From positions 1-19,669 of the forward strand of contig CALDMR010000202.1 in NCBI GenBank assembly GCA_937915065.1: a DNA stretch of 19,669 nt, in the 5' to 3' direction. Shown here in pieces: positions 1 through 5,902 of the stretch. Each line of letters opens with the position of its first letter. Position 1 is the stretch's first letter. Origin of the DNA: an uncultured Clostridia bacterium. GTDB taxonomy: Bacteria; Bacillota; Clostridia; Oscillospirales; Oscillospiraceae. A model generated the notes under the pieces. That model was not told where the DNA came from. It saw only the letters and a program-made list of their open reading frames with translations, and did not search any database. The translations under genes were made by a program, and so were the position numbers.

Positions 1-26
1 CTCGTGGCGTAATTTTTCTTTTTTTA

Positions 27-60
27 CCTGTCTACTTGACAGGGGGCAGTTCACTGCCCC
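27..60. repeat. Two adjacent small hairpins downstream of the AIM24 gene
   Basis: CCTGTC (27-32) pairs with GACAGG (38-43), and GGGGCAGT (43-50) pairs with ACTGCCCC (53-60). They lie just past the stop codon of the minus-strand AIM24 gene, where a terminator is expected. On the minus strand, however, the sequence that follows is A-rich rather than T-rich, so a classical intrinsic terminator is not shown. The T-run at 12-25 may belong to a plus-strand terminator whose hairpin lies left of the window. Confidence 0.35.
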
Positions 61-80
61 AGCCGCCGCATCTTTGCAAT

Positions 81-764
81 TCAGTTGTTGTTCACAGGAA
101 TATAGGGAATGATCGAGCCGGCCAGCACGGGTGGCGGCATCGTCTGCAGCCAGATGTGTCCGGGGCCGGTAATACGGGTATTGAAAACTCCCTCGCCGCC
201 GAAGATCATATTTTTCACTCCCTTGACCATCTGGATCTCCAGAGAGCAGGTTTCATCCATAGCAGCCAGATAACCGGTGTCCACCACGATCGTTTGATTG
301 GGCGCCAGGTCATACTCCACCAGGCTGCCCGCAATTTCCAGGAAGGCCATTCCGCTGCCGGAAAAGCGCTGCATAATAAAACCTTCTCCGCCAAAGAGCC
401 CGCTGCCGATCTTTTTCTGGAAGAAAATATTCATATCCACGCCGTTTTCCATGGCCAGAAAGGCAGATTTTTGGGCAACGATGGGCCGCTGCGGCGAAAT
501 CTGCATGGGCAGAATGCGGCCGGGCATGGAGGAGGCAAAGGAAATCAATCCGCTGCCGCCCCGGGCCGTATAAGTACAGCGGAACAGAGACTCACCCGTG
601 AAGGCCCGGCCAAACAGCTTTCCGATCCCGCCGCCGGTATTGGTGTTCATCTCCATATTGGGTGACATCCAGGCCATGCCATTGCTTTCGCAATGCATGG
701 ATTCCCCCTGTTCCATCCGGCAGATTACCGCCGGGAAGGGCTCGCCCACAATTTCAAATTTCAT
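81..764 (-). CDS. AIM24 / TIGR00266 family protein
   Basis: A 227-aa protein of the AIM24 (TIGR00266) family, a glycine-rich double beta-barrel fold found widely in bacteria with no settled biochemical role. The sequence shows the usual pattern: an N-terminal MKFEIVGEPFPAVICRM strand, many GxG turns, a TARGGSGLISFA segment, and a C-terminal GGEGVFNTRITGPGHIWLQT segment that is characteristic of the family. I see no signal peptide or transmembrane segment, so it is probably cytoplasmic. The start at 764 is preferred over an upstream in-frame ATG at 794 because an AAGGAGT ribosome binding site lies about 8 bases before it and homologues begin here. It is a single-gene unit, divergent from the gene at 918. 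The family call is firm; the function is not known. Confidence 0.88.
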   Translation of the reverse strand: MKFEIVGEPFPAVICRMEQGESMHCESNGMAWMSPNMEMNTNTGGGIGKLFGRAFTGESLFRCTYTARGGSGLISFASSMPGRILPMQISPQRPIVAQKSAFLAMENGVDMNIFFQKKIGSGLFGGEGFIMQRFSGSGMAFLEIAGSLVEYDLAPNQTIVVDTGYLAAMDETCSLEIQMVKGVKNMIFGGEGVFNTRITGPGHIWLQTMPPPVLAGSIIPYIPVNNN

Positions 765-799
765 GGTACACACTCCTTTTTCACAGTTTGGCAAAAGAT

Positions 800-828
800 T
801 TGCACTTTTCTCCGTTTCCCGCTATAAT
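800..828 (+). promoter_or_regulatory. Sigma-A promoter for the BamE/DUF3862-like gene
   Basis: TTGCAC at 800-805 and a perfect TATAAT at 823-828 are separated by exactly 17 bases. Transcription would begin near 835, about 80 bases before the ATG at 918. Confidence 0.65.
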
Positions 829-917
829 ATGATTTACAATGTTATTATAATAGTTGGCCGTCTGTTTGAAAAGAGCCAATTTTCATGGCTCCAGGCGGTC
901 TGGCAGGAGGTTTATCT

Positions 918-1322
918 ATGTCCAAATCTAAAAAGAAAAGAAAAAAGAACGCCCAGATCAGCCCCGAGGAACGGGAAGCCCTGCGCCAGGAGCGGGCTGA
1001 ACTCACCGCAAAGCAAAATCGCCGCATGCTGTATCTGATTGGCGGTATCATTATTTGTATTGTAATCCTGATCGCCGCGCTGGTCGCCCCCTTTAACACA
1101 GGAAAGGCCGACGGTTATACTTACGGGCAGTATCAGCGCCTGCGCACCGGCATGAGCCACCAGCAGGTAGTCAAAATCCTGGGCGATGAAGGCAAAGCTC
1201 TGTCCAGCGCATCCAGCGCGGAAGACACCTATATCTGGGAAAACAAGGACGGCACCCAAATCACCATCACCTTTGAAGATGACGCCATTGTCTCTTTCAA
1301 CCAAAAGGGACTTTCCGACTGA
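918..1322 (+). CDS. Membrane-anchored protein with a BamE/SmpA-like (DUF3862-type) domain
   Basis: A 134-aa protein. The N-terminus is strongly basic (MSKSKKKRKKN), followed by a charged, probably helical stretch with many Glu and Arg residues. One hydrophobic transmembrane segment follows (about residues 38-56, LYLIGGIIICIVILIAALVA). The outer part, from about residue 66, reads YGQYQRLRTGMSHQQVVKILGDEG, then a Tyr-Ile-Trp strand and FEDDAIVSFNQKGL. This matches the small alpha/beta fold shared by BamE/SmpA, DUF3862 and BLIP-like domains. A topology with a cytoplasmic basic tail and an extracellular domain is inferred. The start at 918 follows AGGAGG at 905-910. It has its own promoter and ends in a shared terminator. 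The partner and role are unknown; Gram-positive members are not part of a BAM complex. Confidence 0.75.
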   Translation: MSKSKKKRKKNAQISPEEREALRQERAELTAKQNRRMLYLIGGIIICIVILIAALVAPFNTGKADGYTYGQYQRLRTGMSHQQVVKILGDEGKALSSASSAEDTYIWENKDGTQITITFEDDAIVSFNQKGLSD

Positions 1323-1356
1323 TGCAGTTCTGCTCCCGATTCCTTTGAACAGCCAT

Positions 1357-1387
1357 AAAAAGCGCCCCGCCGACGGCGGGGCGCTTT
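1357..1387. terminator. Bidirectional intrinsic terminator
   Basis: AAAGCGCCCCGCC (1359-1371) pairs with GGCGGGGCGCTTT (1375-1387) around a 3-base loop. T-runs follow on both strands, with the longer one on the minus strand (complement of the A-run at 1357-1361). It can end the plus-strand gene at 918-1322 and any minus-strand transcript from about 1500. Confidence 0.85.
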
Positions 1388-1469
1388 ATCGTTGACTGAT
1401 GGCCCGGTCATCGCCATAGATGAGGTCATCCACATCTTTGCTGTTCTTTTCCTGATCAAAAATACCCAT
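1386..1469 (-). CDS. Possible small protein of 27 aa
   Basis: An ORF encoding MGIFDQEKNSKDVDDLIYGDDRAISQR. The ATG at 1469 is preceded by a purine-rich GGAGGGAGAAAA, a strong ribosome binding site at good spacing. A candidate promoter lies further upstream on the minus strand (TTGCAG, 16 bases, TATATT, about 1499-1526), with a good -10 and a weak -35. The stop codon is embedded in the stem of the terminator at 1357-1387, so gene end and terminator fit together as a tiny transcription unit. The peptide is acidic and hydrophilic, with no signal or membrane segment. I do not recognise it. The longer 60-aa reading from 1568 would run through the HAD gene's terminator and is unlikely. Confidence 0.42.
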   Translation of the reverse strand: MGIFDQEKNSKDVDDLIYGDDRAISQR

Positions 1470-1535
1470 TTTTTCTCCCTCCGTTTTTTGCGGGTGCAAT
1501 ATAGTATATGCAAACGGAGCTGCAAAGGGTGTCGC

Positions 1536-1575
1536 AAAAACGCGCCGGTGCGAAAAAATAATTCGCACCGGCGCG
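1536..1575 (-). terminator. Intrinsic terminator of the HAD phosphatase gene
   Basis: CGCGCCGGTGCGAA (1541-1554) pairs perfectly over 14 bp with TTCGCACCGGCGCG (1562-1575) around a 7-base loop. On the minus strand the stem is followed by TTTTTGCG. It sits about 35 bases past the stop codon at 1610. Confidence 0.9.
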
Positions 1576-1609
1576 TTCTCTGTTTAAGATATCTTTTCTT
1601 TGTTCCGGA

Positions 1610-2446
1610 TCAGAGCGCGTATTGCTCGATGGCCGCGGCGGCGCCGTCTTCATCGTTGCTCCCCGTCAGCACATCGGCGCGGCGGCGGACGATCTCTTCG
1701 CCGTTGGCCATAGCCACGCCCAGCCCCGCCTTGCAGATCATATCCATATCGTTCTCGCTGTCGCCTATGGCCATGATCTCCTCCCGCTCGATCCCCAGCT
1801 GGCGGCCCAGCTCCAGCAGCGCTGTACCTTTGCCCACAGCGCTGTCCATGATCTCGATATTGCCCACGCCGCCGGAAACAAAGGAAAACTGCGCATATTC
1901 TCCCGTAATCCGGATCGCCTCTTCGCTGTCAATAGGGCGGCCTTCCCGATCCTTCAGAAACATCAGCACCAGCTTCTGAGGGCCCCGGGCCTCGCCCAGC
2001 ACAAAGGCGGGCAGATCCTCCACCACCTTGCGGGAAGAGCGCAGGTACTGCTTCATTTCTTCCACCAGAGAAAGCTGCTCAATGCGCTTTCGGTCGATCT
2101 CTTCCATATAGCCCCAGGGCCCCACAAAGGCGCCCTGCACCGTCTGCAAGCCCCGGGTGCGGCGCAGCAGCTCTGCCGAGGCCTCCCGATCCATATATTT
2201 TTCATAGATACACCGGTCTTCCTCCAGATCGTACACCGCGGCACCGTTGGTCACAATGGTGTAGCGGATGCCCTCCATATCTGCCAGCGCAGCAGGCAAA
2301 CCGGATCTGGGCCGCCCGGTGGCGGGCACAATGACAATCCCCCCGGCAATGGCCCGCTCCAAAATTTGCCGGGTATGCGCCGTCAATTGTTTGCGGCTGT
2401 TGAACAAGGTGCCGTCCAGATCCAAACCAATCATGCGGATCGCCAT
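1610..2446 (-). CDS. Cof-type HAD-superfamily hydrolase (sugar-phosphate/FMN-type phosphatase)
   Basis: A 278-aa Cof/YidA-type HAD phosphatase with a class-IIB cap. Motif I is GLDLDGTLFNS (nucleophile Asp9 and acid/base Asp11). Motif II is the Thr in IVPATGRPRSGL, near residue 44. The motif III Lys lies in VGKGTALLELGRQLG and motif IV is AIGDSENDMDM, followed by the GVAMANG signature. The family dephosphorylates sugar phosphates, FMN or related metabolites in the cytoplasm, and the substrate cannot be read from sequence. Length is normal for the family. The start at 2446 follows AAGGAGCG at about 8 bases; an in-frame ATG at 2476 gives ten extra residues with no support. It is divergent from the yerC-like gene and ends at a strong terminator. 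Confidence 0.92.
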   Translation of the reverse strand: MAIRMIGLDLDGTLFNSRKQLTAHTRQILERAIAGGIVIVPATGRPRSGLPAALADMEGIRYTIVTNGAAVYDLEEDRCIYEKYMDREASAELLRRTRGLQTVQGAFVGPWGYMEEIDRKRIEQLSLVEEMKQYLRSSRKVVEDLPAFVLGEARGPQKLVLMFLKDREGRPIDSEEAIRITGEYAQFSFVSGGVGNIEIMDSAVGKGTALLELGRQLGIEREEIMAIGDSENDMDMICKAGLGVAMANGEEIVRRRADVLTGSNDEDGAAAAIEQYAL

Positions 2447-2476
2447 GATAACACGCTCCTTTATCAGAAAAAGCAT

Positions 2477-2505
2477 TTGATTTCCGCGCCGCCCTGGGGT
2501 ATGAT
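2477..2505 (+). promoter_or_regulatory. Sigma-A promoter for the YerC-like gene
   Basis: TTGATT at 2477-2482, a 17-base spacer and TATGAT at 2500-2505. The predicted transcript starts near 2512, giving a leader of about 68 bases before the ATG at 2580. The -35 lies close to the divergent HAD gene's ribosome binding site. Confidence 0.6.
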
Positions 2506-2579
2506 AGCTTTATCGGGCTAAACTGCCTTGATTGTAGCAGGTTTCTCCCCGATACGCAAGCTGAAAGGACGGCCACGCC

Positions 2580-2870
2580 ATGAAAAAAGAACTGCACCAC
2601 AGCGGCAGCGAAGCCTTTTATGAAACCGTTTTAAAATTGAAAGACGCCGACGAGTGCCGCCGCTTTTTTGAAGACATCTGCTCCCCCCACGAGCTGCGCA
2701 CCATCGAGCAGCGCTTCCAACTGTTTTACCTGCTGGTTTCCGGCTGCAGTTATTCCGAAATCGAGGCCCAGACCGGCGCGTCCAGCGCCACGGTCAGCCG
2801 CGGCAGCCGCCAGCTCAGCAACTCCAACTGCGATATTGCCGCCATCATCCGGCGGCATCTGGATGTATAA
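2580..2870 (+). CDS. YerC/YecD-family TrpR-like DNA-binding protein
   Basis: A 96-aa all-helical protein of the TrpR-like YerC/YecD family, a small group of Firmicutes repressor-like proteins whose ligand and regulon are mostly undefined. Two diagnostic segments are visible: CSPHELRTIEQRFQLFYLLVSGCSYSEI (roughly residues 34-61) and the helix-turn-helix TGASSATVSRGSRQL. They match the family's 'LtxxEL..l.qRl.va.lL..G.sY.eI...TgaStaTIsRV.r.L' pattern. Length matches the family. The start at 2580 follows AAAGGA about 10 bases upstream. The gene has its own promoter and terminator and so stands alone. The family call is firm; whether it responds to tryptophan is not implied. Confidence 0.88.
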   Translation: MKKELHHSGSEAFYETVLKLKDADECRRFFEDICSPHELRTIEQRFQLFYLLVSGCSYSEIEAQTGASSATVSRGSRQLSNSNCDIAAIIRRHLDV

Positions 2871-2902
2871 GGCTCTTTCCCAAACCTTGATCGAGACTGT
2901 GC

Positions 2903-2934
2903 AAAACAGCAGATGCCGCGGCATCTGCTGTTTT
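2903..2934. terminator. Bidirectional terminator between the YerC-like and Nudix genes
   Basis: A perfect palindrome: AAAACAGCAGATGC (2903-2916) and GCATCTGCTGTTTT (2921-2934). A T-run follows on the plus strand (TTTTTG) and the opposite A-run gives T residues on the minus strand. It serves both convergent genes, and lies 8 bases from the Nudix stop codon. Confidence 0.9.
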
Positions 2935-2942
2935 TGTATATT

Positions 2943-3413
2943 TCACACCAGTTTTTCTGTGCCGTTGAGCACGGCTTCCCGAAGGTTCTCCCCCTCGTAG
3001 CGCAGTTTCAGCGAGAAGAAGGGGCCGCCTTTTTCCATCAGATCCAGAAAAATCCTGTCTCCTTCCCAGGTAGGCAGCGCCATGGCCCGTTCCTTGTCGA
3101 TCCACTCCAGCTCCCCCTCGTCGCACTCGCTCAGTGTCCCAGTATAGTCCGTAGCGTGGAACAGGTACATATATTCCCCCTCCCACCGATCCGAAAGAAA
3201 GGTGATCACGCCGCACAGGCGGAAGCGCGTCAGTGTCAGCCCCGTTTCCTCCTGCACCTCCCGCAGCAGGCAGTCTTCCGGGCTTTCGTTTTCTTCAAAC
3301 TTGCCGCCCACGCCGATCCACTTGTCGCGGTTGAGGTCGTTTTCTTTTTTGATCCGGTGCAGCATCAGATACCGCCCGTCTTTTTCCAGATAACAAAGGG
3401 TCGTATTTTTCAT
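2943..3413 (-). CDS. Nudix hydrolase (8-oxo-dGTP diphosphatase-like)
   Basis: A 156-aa Nudix hydrolase. The full Nudix box is present: Gly37, Glu43, Arg51-Glu52-Val53, Glu55-Glu56-Thr57-Gly58-Leu59 in the spacing GX5EX7REUXEEXGU. The catalytic Glu residues are therefore intact. The N-terminus (TTLCYLEKDGRYLMLHR), the DKWIGVGGKFE segment and the C-terminal region resemble the MutT/8-oxo-dGTP diphosphatase-like Firmicutes proteins that clean oxidised nucleotides in the cytoplasm. Substrate specificity cannot be decided from motifs. The start at 3413 follows GGGAGGGG by about 5 bases. It is monocistronic, with its own promoter at 3434-3462 and a shared terminator. Confidence 0.92.
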   Translation of the reverse strand: MKNTTLCYLEKDGRYLMLHRIKKENDLNRDKWIGVGGKFEENESPEDCLLREVQEETGLTLTRFRLCGVITFLSDRWEGEYMYLFHATDYTGTLSECDEGELEWIDKERAMALPTWEGDRIFLDLMEKGGPFFSLKLRYEGENLREAVLNGTEKLV

Positions 3414-3433
3414 CCAATCCCCTCCCGGAGGCT

Positions 3434-3462
3434 ATTGTATCGGTTTTTTCAACCGGAAGCAA
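3434..3462 (-). promoter_or_regulatory. Sigma-A promoter for the Nudix gene
   Basis: On the minus strand TTGCTT (3462-3457), a 17-base spacer and TACAAT (3439-3434). The spacer contains a short inverted repeat, CGGTT (3441-3445) / AACCG (3451-3455), which could be an operator or chance. The leader is about 15-20 bases. Confidence 0.6.
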
Positions 3463-3534
3463 GGCTCCTTTTCCGCTGTTCATAAATTGTTCACATAACA
3501 TTCAAAATTTCGTAACCACTTCCCTTTTGCAAAG

Positions 3535-3725
3535 TGGTAGGATACAGTTACAGCAAAGGACAAGACATTCCAACATAAAAAATAATTTTCCTCTTTTACT
3601 CTCTCTAACACAGGCTGTGTTCCTGTACCCCCCATAGGGACACAGCCACACACAAACTCCCGTACCTCCCCCCATTTGGTACGTTTGAAAGCCATTCGGC
3701 TCCGGCCGGATGGCTTTTCTTTTTG
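3535..3725 (+). ncRNA. Candidate small RNA with two C-rich hairpin loops and an intrinsic terminator
   Basis: This 434-bp gap holds no credible protein gene but strong RNA structure on the plus strand. Hairpin 1: GGCTGTGTTCCT (3613-3624) pairs with AGGGACACAGCC (3636-3647), with one wobble pair and an 11-base loop GTACCCCCCAT. Hairpin 2: CGTACC (3661-3666) pairs with GGTACG (3678-3683) with an 11-base loop TCCCCCCATTT. Hairpin 3 is the terminator at 3688-3725. Both loops present the same CCCCCCAT, and hairpin 2 contains ACCTCC, complementary to a Shine-Dalgarno sequence. A candidate extended -10 promoter (TG-G-TAGGAT, 3535-3543) would give a transcript of about 175 bases; no -35 is evident. 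Alternatives are an attenuator leader for the downstream operon or an unrecognised RNA family. The 142-aa ORF on the opposite strand looks like noise. Confidence 0.45.
3688..3725 (+). terminator. Intrinsic terminator, plus strand
   Basis: AAAGCCATTCGG (3688-3699) pairs with CCGGATGGCTTT (3706-3717), with one wobble pair and a 6-base loop, followed by TTTCTTTTT. No T-run exists on the other strand, so it ends a plus-strand transcript. No plus-strand protein gene precedes it, which implies a non-coding transcript or a leader. Confidence 0.8.
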
Positions 3726-3776
3726 CTTCCGCCCTTCCTTTTCGCTATTTTTTAGACAAAACAGCCCAAGTGTCAA

Positions 3777-3805
3777 TTGTAATTCCGCTCTGTTCCATTT
3801 ATGAT
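3777..3805 (+). promoter_or_regulatory. Sigma-A promoter of the dehydratase/activase operon
   Basis: TTGTAA at 3777-3782, a 17-base spacer and TATGAT at 3800-3805. The start would be near 3812, about 36 bases before the GTG start at 3848. Because it lies after the terminator at 3688-3725, the operon need not depend on read-through. Confidence 0.65.
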
Positions 3806-3847
3806 AAATAAGTTCCACAACTACTTTCAGGCAAGGAGGATCCTCCC

Positions 3848-4798
3848 GTGAAGATCGGTATTCCCAAAGCCCTTTATTATTATCGCTACGGCGCCCTGTG
3901 GGCCGCATTTTTCCGCGCCCTGGGCTGCGAAGTTGTCCTCAGTCCGGACACCAACAAAGAATTTCTGACCCAGGGCAGCAAACTCTCCATCGACGAGGGC
4001 TGCCTGTCCCTGAAAATCTATCTGGGCCATGTCCAATGGCTTTTGGACCGGTGCGACCTGGTATTCGTGCCCCGCATCGCCAACTTCGGATGGGTGGACA
4101 CCGGCATCAAAAAAATCTGCTGCCCCCGGTTTGAGGCCCTTCACGATGTGGTGCGCAACACTTTCCGCACTCAGGAAAGCCGTATTCTCGGCTGCCAGAT
4201 CGATTACATCGACGTCAACAAGAGCCTGGGCTCCCACAGCGAAGAGAGCGCCTTTCTCGAACTGGGCAAGCGCCTGGGCCGCACCCGTGCAGAAACCGTC
4301 CGCGCCTACCGCCGCGCCAAGGCTGCGGATGCCCAGGCCCAGGCCCGGCGCGCAGCCCGGCAGGAGGAGTTGCTCTCCGCCCCCGGTACCCGGATCCTGC
4401 TGGCCGGCCACGGCTATGTGATCCACGACCCCTTTATCGGCGCGCCGGCCCAGCAGATGCTGGATAAGCTCGGCGTGACCACCATCTGCTCTGACCGGCT
4501 GGATCGAGCCGCCTGCCTGAAAGTCGGCGGCGCGCTGAGCCCCACGGTGCCCTGGGAAGTCAACCGGGAGATCTTCGGCGCAGTGCAGCTGTGCCGAAGC
4601 CGGGTAGACGGCATCATTCTGATGAGCGCATTCCCCTGCGGGCCGGACTCCATGACCAACGATATGCTGCTGCGGCTGGTCAAGGATGTGCCCATGCTGA
4701 CCATCATTCTGGATAACCAATCCGGCAGCGCCGGATTGGAAACCCGGCTGGAAAGCTTTGTGGATATCCTGCATTTCCGCAAAGGCCGCCAACACTGA
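3848..4798 (+). CDS. Acyl-CoA dehydratase activase-related protein (DUF2229-type)
   Basis: A 316-aa protein of the DUF2229/2-hydroxyglutaryl-CoA dehydratase-related family, first of three genes. In other Firmicutes this domain is part of a very large fused activase protein; here it is free-standing. The N-terminus MKIGIPKALYYYRYGALWAAFF is typical. Cysteines that could bind iron-sulfur are Cys27, Cys52 (in SIDEGCLSLK), Cys91-Cys92 (KKICCPRF) and Cys264 (FPCGPDS). Near the C-terminus Asp289-Asn-Gln291-Ser-Gly and Thr299-Arg300-Leu-Glu302 match the DxQxG...TRLE motif of the HgdB/DCCP superfamily, and the same motif recurs in the next gene. The start is GTG at 3848, preceded by AGGAGG at 3834-3839. 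Residues 140-178 form an Arg/Ala/Gln-rich helix, probably a linker. The substrate is unknown. Confidence 0.82.
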   Translation: MKIGIPKALYYYRYGALWAAFFRALGCEVVLSPDTNKEFLTQGSKLSIDEGCLSLKIYLGHVQWLLDRCDLVFVPRIANFGWVDTGIKKICCPRFEALHDVVRNTFRTQESRILGCQIDYIDVNKSLGSHSEESAFLELGKRLGRTRAETVRAYRRAKAADAQAQARRAARQEELLSAPGTRILLAGHGYVIHDPFIGAPAQQMLDKLGVTTICSDRLDRAACLKVGGALSPTVPWEVNREIFGAVQLCRSRVDGIILMSAFPCGPDSMTNDMLLRLVKDVPMLTIILDNQSGSAGLETRLESFVDILHFRKGRQH

Positions 4799-4819
4799 GG
4801 AAAGGCAGGAACATCACAG

Positions 4820-5902
4820 ATGACGCAAAAAAGAAAAGTCGGCTTTCCCCGGATGGATAATTACAATGTGATTCTGAAATATCTGACAGAGGTGGGGCTG
4901 GACTGCACCTATGTCATGGCGCCCCCCATGACCCGGCACACCCTGGAACTGGGCAGCCGGTACAGTCCCGACTTCGTCTGCGCCCCCTTCAAATACACCC
5001 TGGGCTCCATGCTGGAAATGCTGCAAAGTCCCGGCGGGGTGGACGTTCTGCTGGAAACCGGCGGGGTGTGCCGCCTGGGCTATTACGGCGAACTGCAAAA
5101 ACAGATCCTCCACGACCTGGGCTACAGCATGGATTTCGTCAACCTGGCGGATATGGGAAAGCATAAACTGCGGGGTTATTACGCCGCCGCCAAGGCCCTG
5201 AACCCCGATGTGAAGATCCCCAAAGCCCTGGCCGCCTTGAAAGACGGGCTGCAGGCCATCCGCTGGCTGGACGAAATCGAAGATCGAGTGCGGCGGGATC
5301 GGGGCTTTGAAGTGCAGCGCGGCAGTATGAAGCAGGTGTTTGACGCCTTTTTGTGCGAATTGTCCGCCGCCCGCTGCGGCCAGGATCTGCGCGCCGCCTA
5401 TGAAAACGCTTCCGCCGGCCTGGATGCCGTGGCCCTGCGCAAGCCGGAGCGCCCCCTGCGAGTGGGGATCGTGGGCGAGTACTACACTGTGATGGACGAT
5501 TTCGGCAATCACAATGCAGAGCGCATCTTGAGCTATATGGGAGAGGGCGTGGAGATCCACCGCTGGATGAGCTTCACCCACCGCAATCTGGAGTACGACG
5601 AACAGGCCGATCTGGAAACCATTCTCCCCTATGTCCGCTATTCCATGGGCCCCACCACCTCTGCCACCCTGGCCGCTGCAATCCGCTATGCCGATGCAGG
5701 GTTTGACGGCATCGTCCACCTGAAATCCTTCGGCTGCACACCGGAGGTGGACGCCATGGCGGTGCTGCAAAACATCAGCGCCGACCGGAAAATCCCCATT
5801 CTGTACTTAAGCTACGACTCCCAGACCGGCGACGCAGGCGTGCAGACCCGTCTTGAGGCTTTTTACGATATGATCGACATGAAAAGGAAGAAACTGCTAT
5901 GA
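4820..5902 (+). CDS. 2-hydroxyacyl-CoA dehydratase-family (HgdB/D-component-like) protein
   Basis: A 360-aa member of the 2-hydroxyglutaryl-CoA dehydratase D-component superfamily, whose members bind 4Fe-4S or double-cubane 8Fe-9S clusters and need an ATP-driven activase. Candidate cluster cysteines are Cys29, Cys54 (DFVCAPFKYTLG), Cys84 (GGVCRLGYYGELQ) and Cys306 (SFGCTPEVDAM). A second domain begins near residue 213 (RVGIVGEYYTVMDDFGNHN). The C-terminal Asp333-Ser-Gln335-Thr-Gly and Thr343-Arg344-Leu-Glu346 motif repeats that of the preceding gene. It starts 21 bases after the upstream stop with a GCAGGA site, and its last four bases (ATGA) overlap the activase start, which indicates translational coupling. 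No separate canonical HgdA/HgdB pair or CoA-transferase lies nearby, so reduction of a small molecule is as possible as acyl-CoA dehydration. Confidence 0.85.
   Translation: MTQKRKVGFPRMDNYNVILKYLTEVGLDCTYVMAPPMTRHTLELGSRYSPDFVCAPFKYTLGSMLEMLQSPGGVDVLLETGGVCRLGYYGELQKQILHDLGYSMDFVNLADMGKHKLRGYYAAAKALNPDVKIPKALAALKDGLQAIRWLDEIEDRVRRDRGFEVQRGSMKQVFDAFLCELSAARCGQDLRAAYENASAGLDAVALRKPERPLRVGIVGEYYTVMDDFGNHNAERILSYMGEGVEIHRWMSFTHRNLEYDEQADLETILPYVRYSMGPTTSATLAAAIRYADAGFDGIVHLKSFGCTPEVDAMAVLQNISADRKIPILYLSYDSQTGDAGVQTRLEAFYDMIDMKRKKLL

Noticed and set aside
27..60. Intrinsic terminator for the AIM24 gene
   Set aside because: The hairpins are real, but the minus-strand sequence after them is A-rich, without the required T-run, so I recorded them only as repeats.
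3480..3908. A 142-codon frame on the minus strand across the intergenic gap
   Set aside because: It runs into the operon's start region from the opposite side, crosses a terminator and a promoter, and its residues look random. The G-runs in it are the complement of the C-rich RNA loops.
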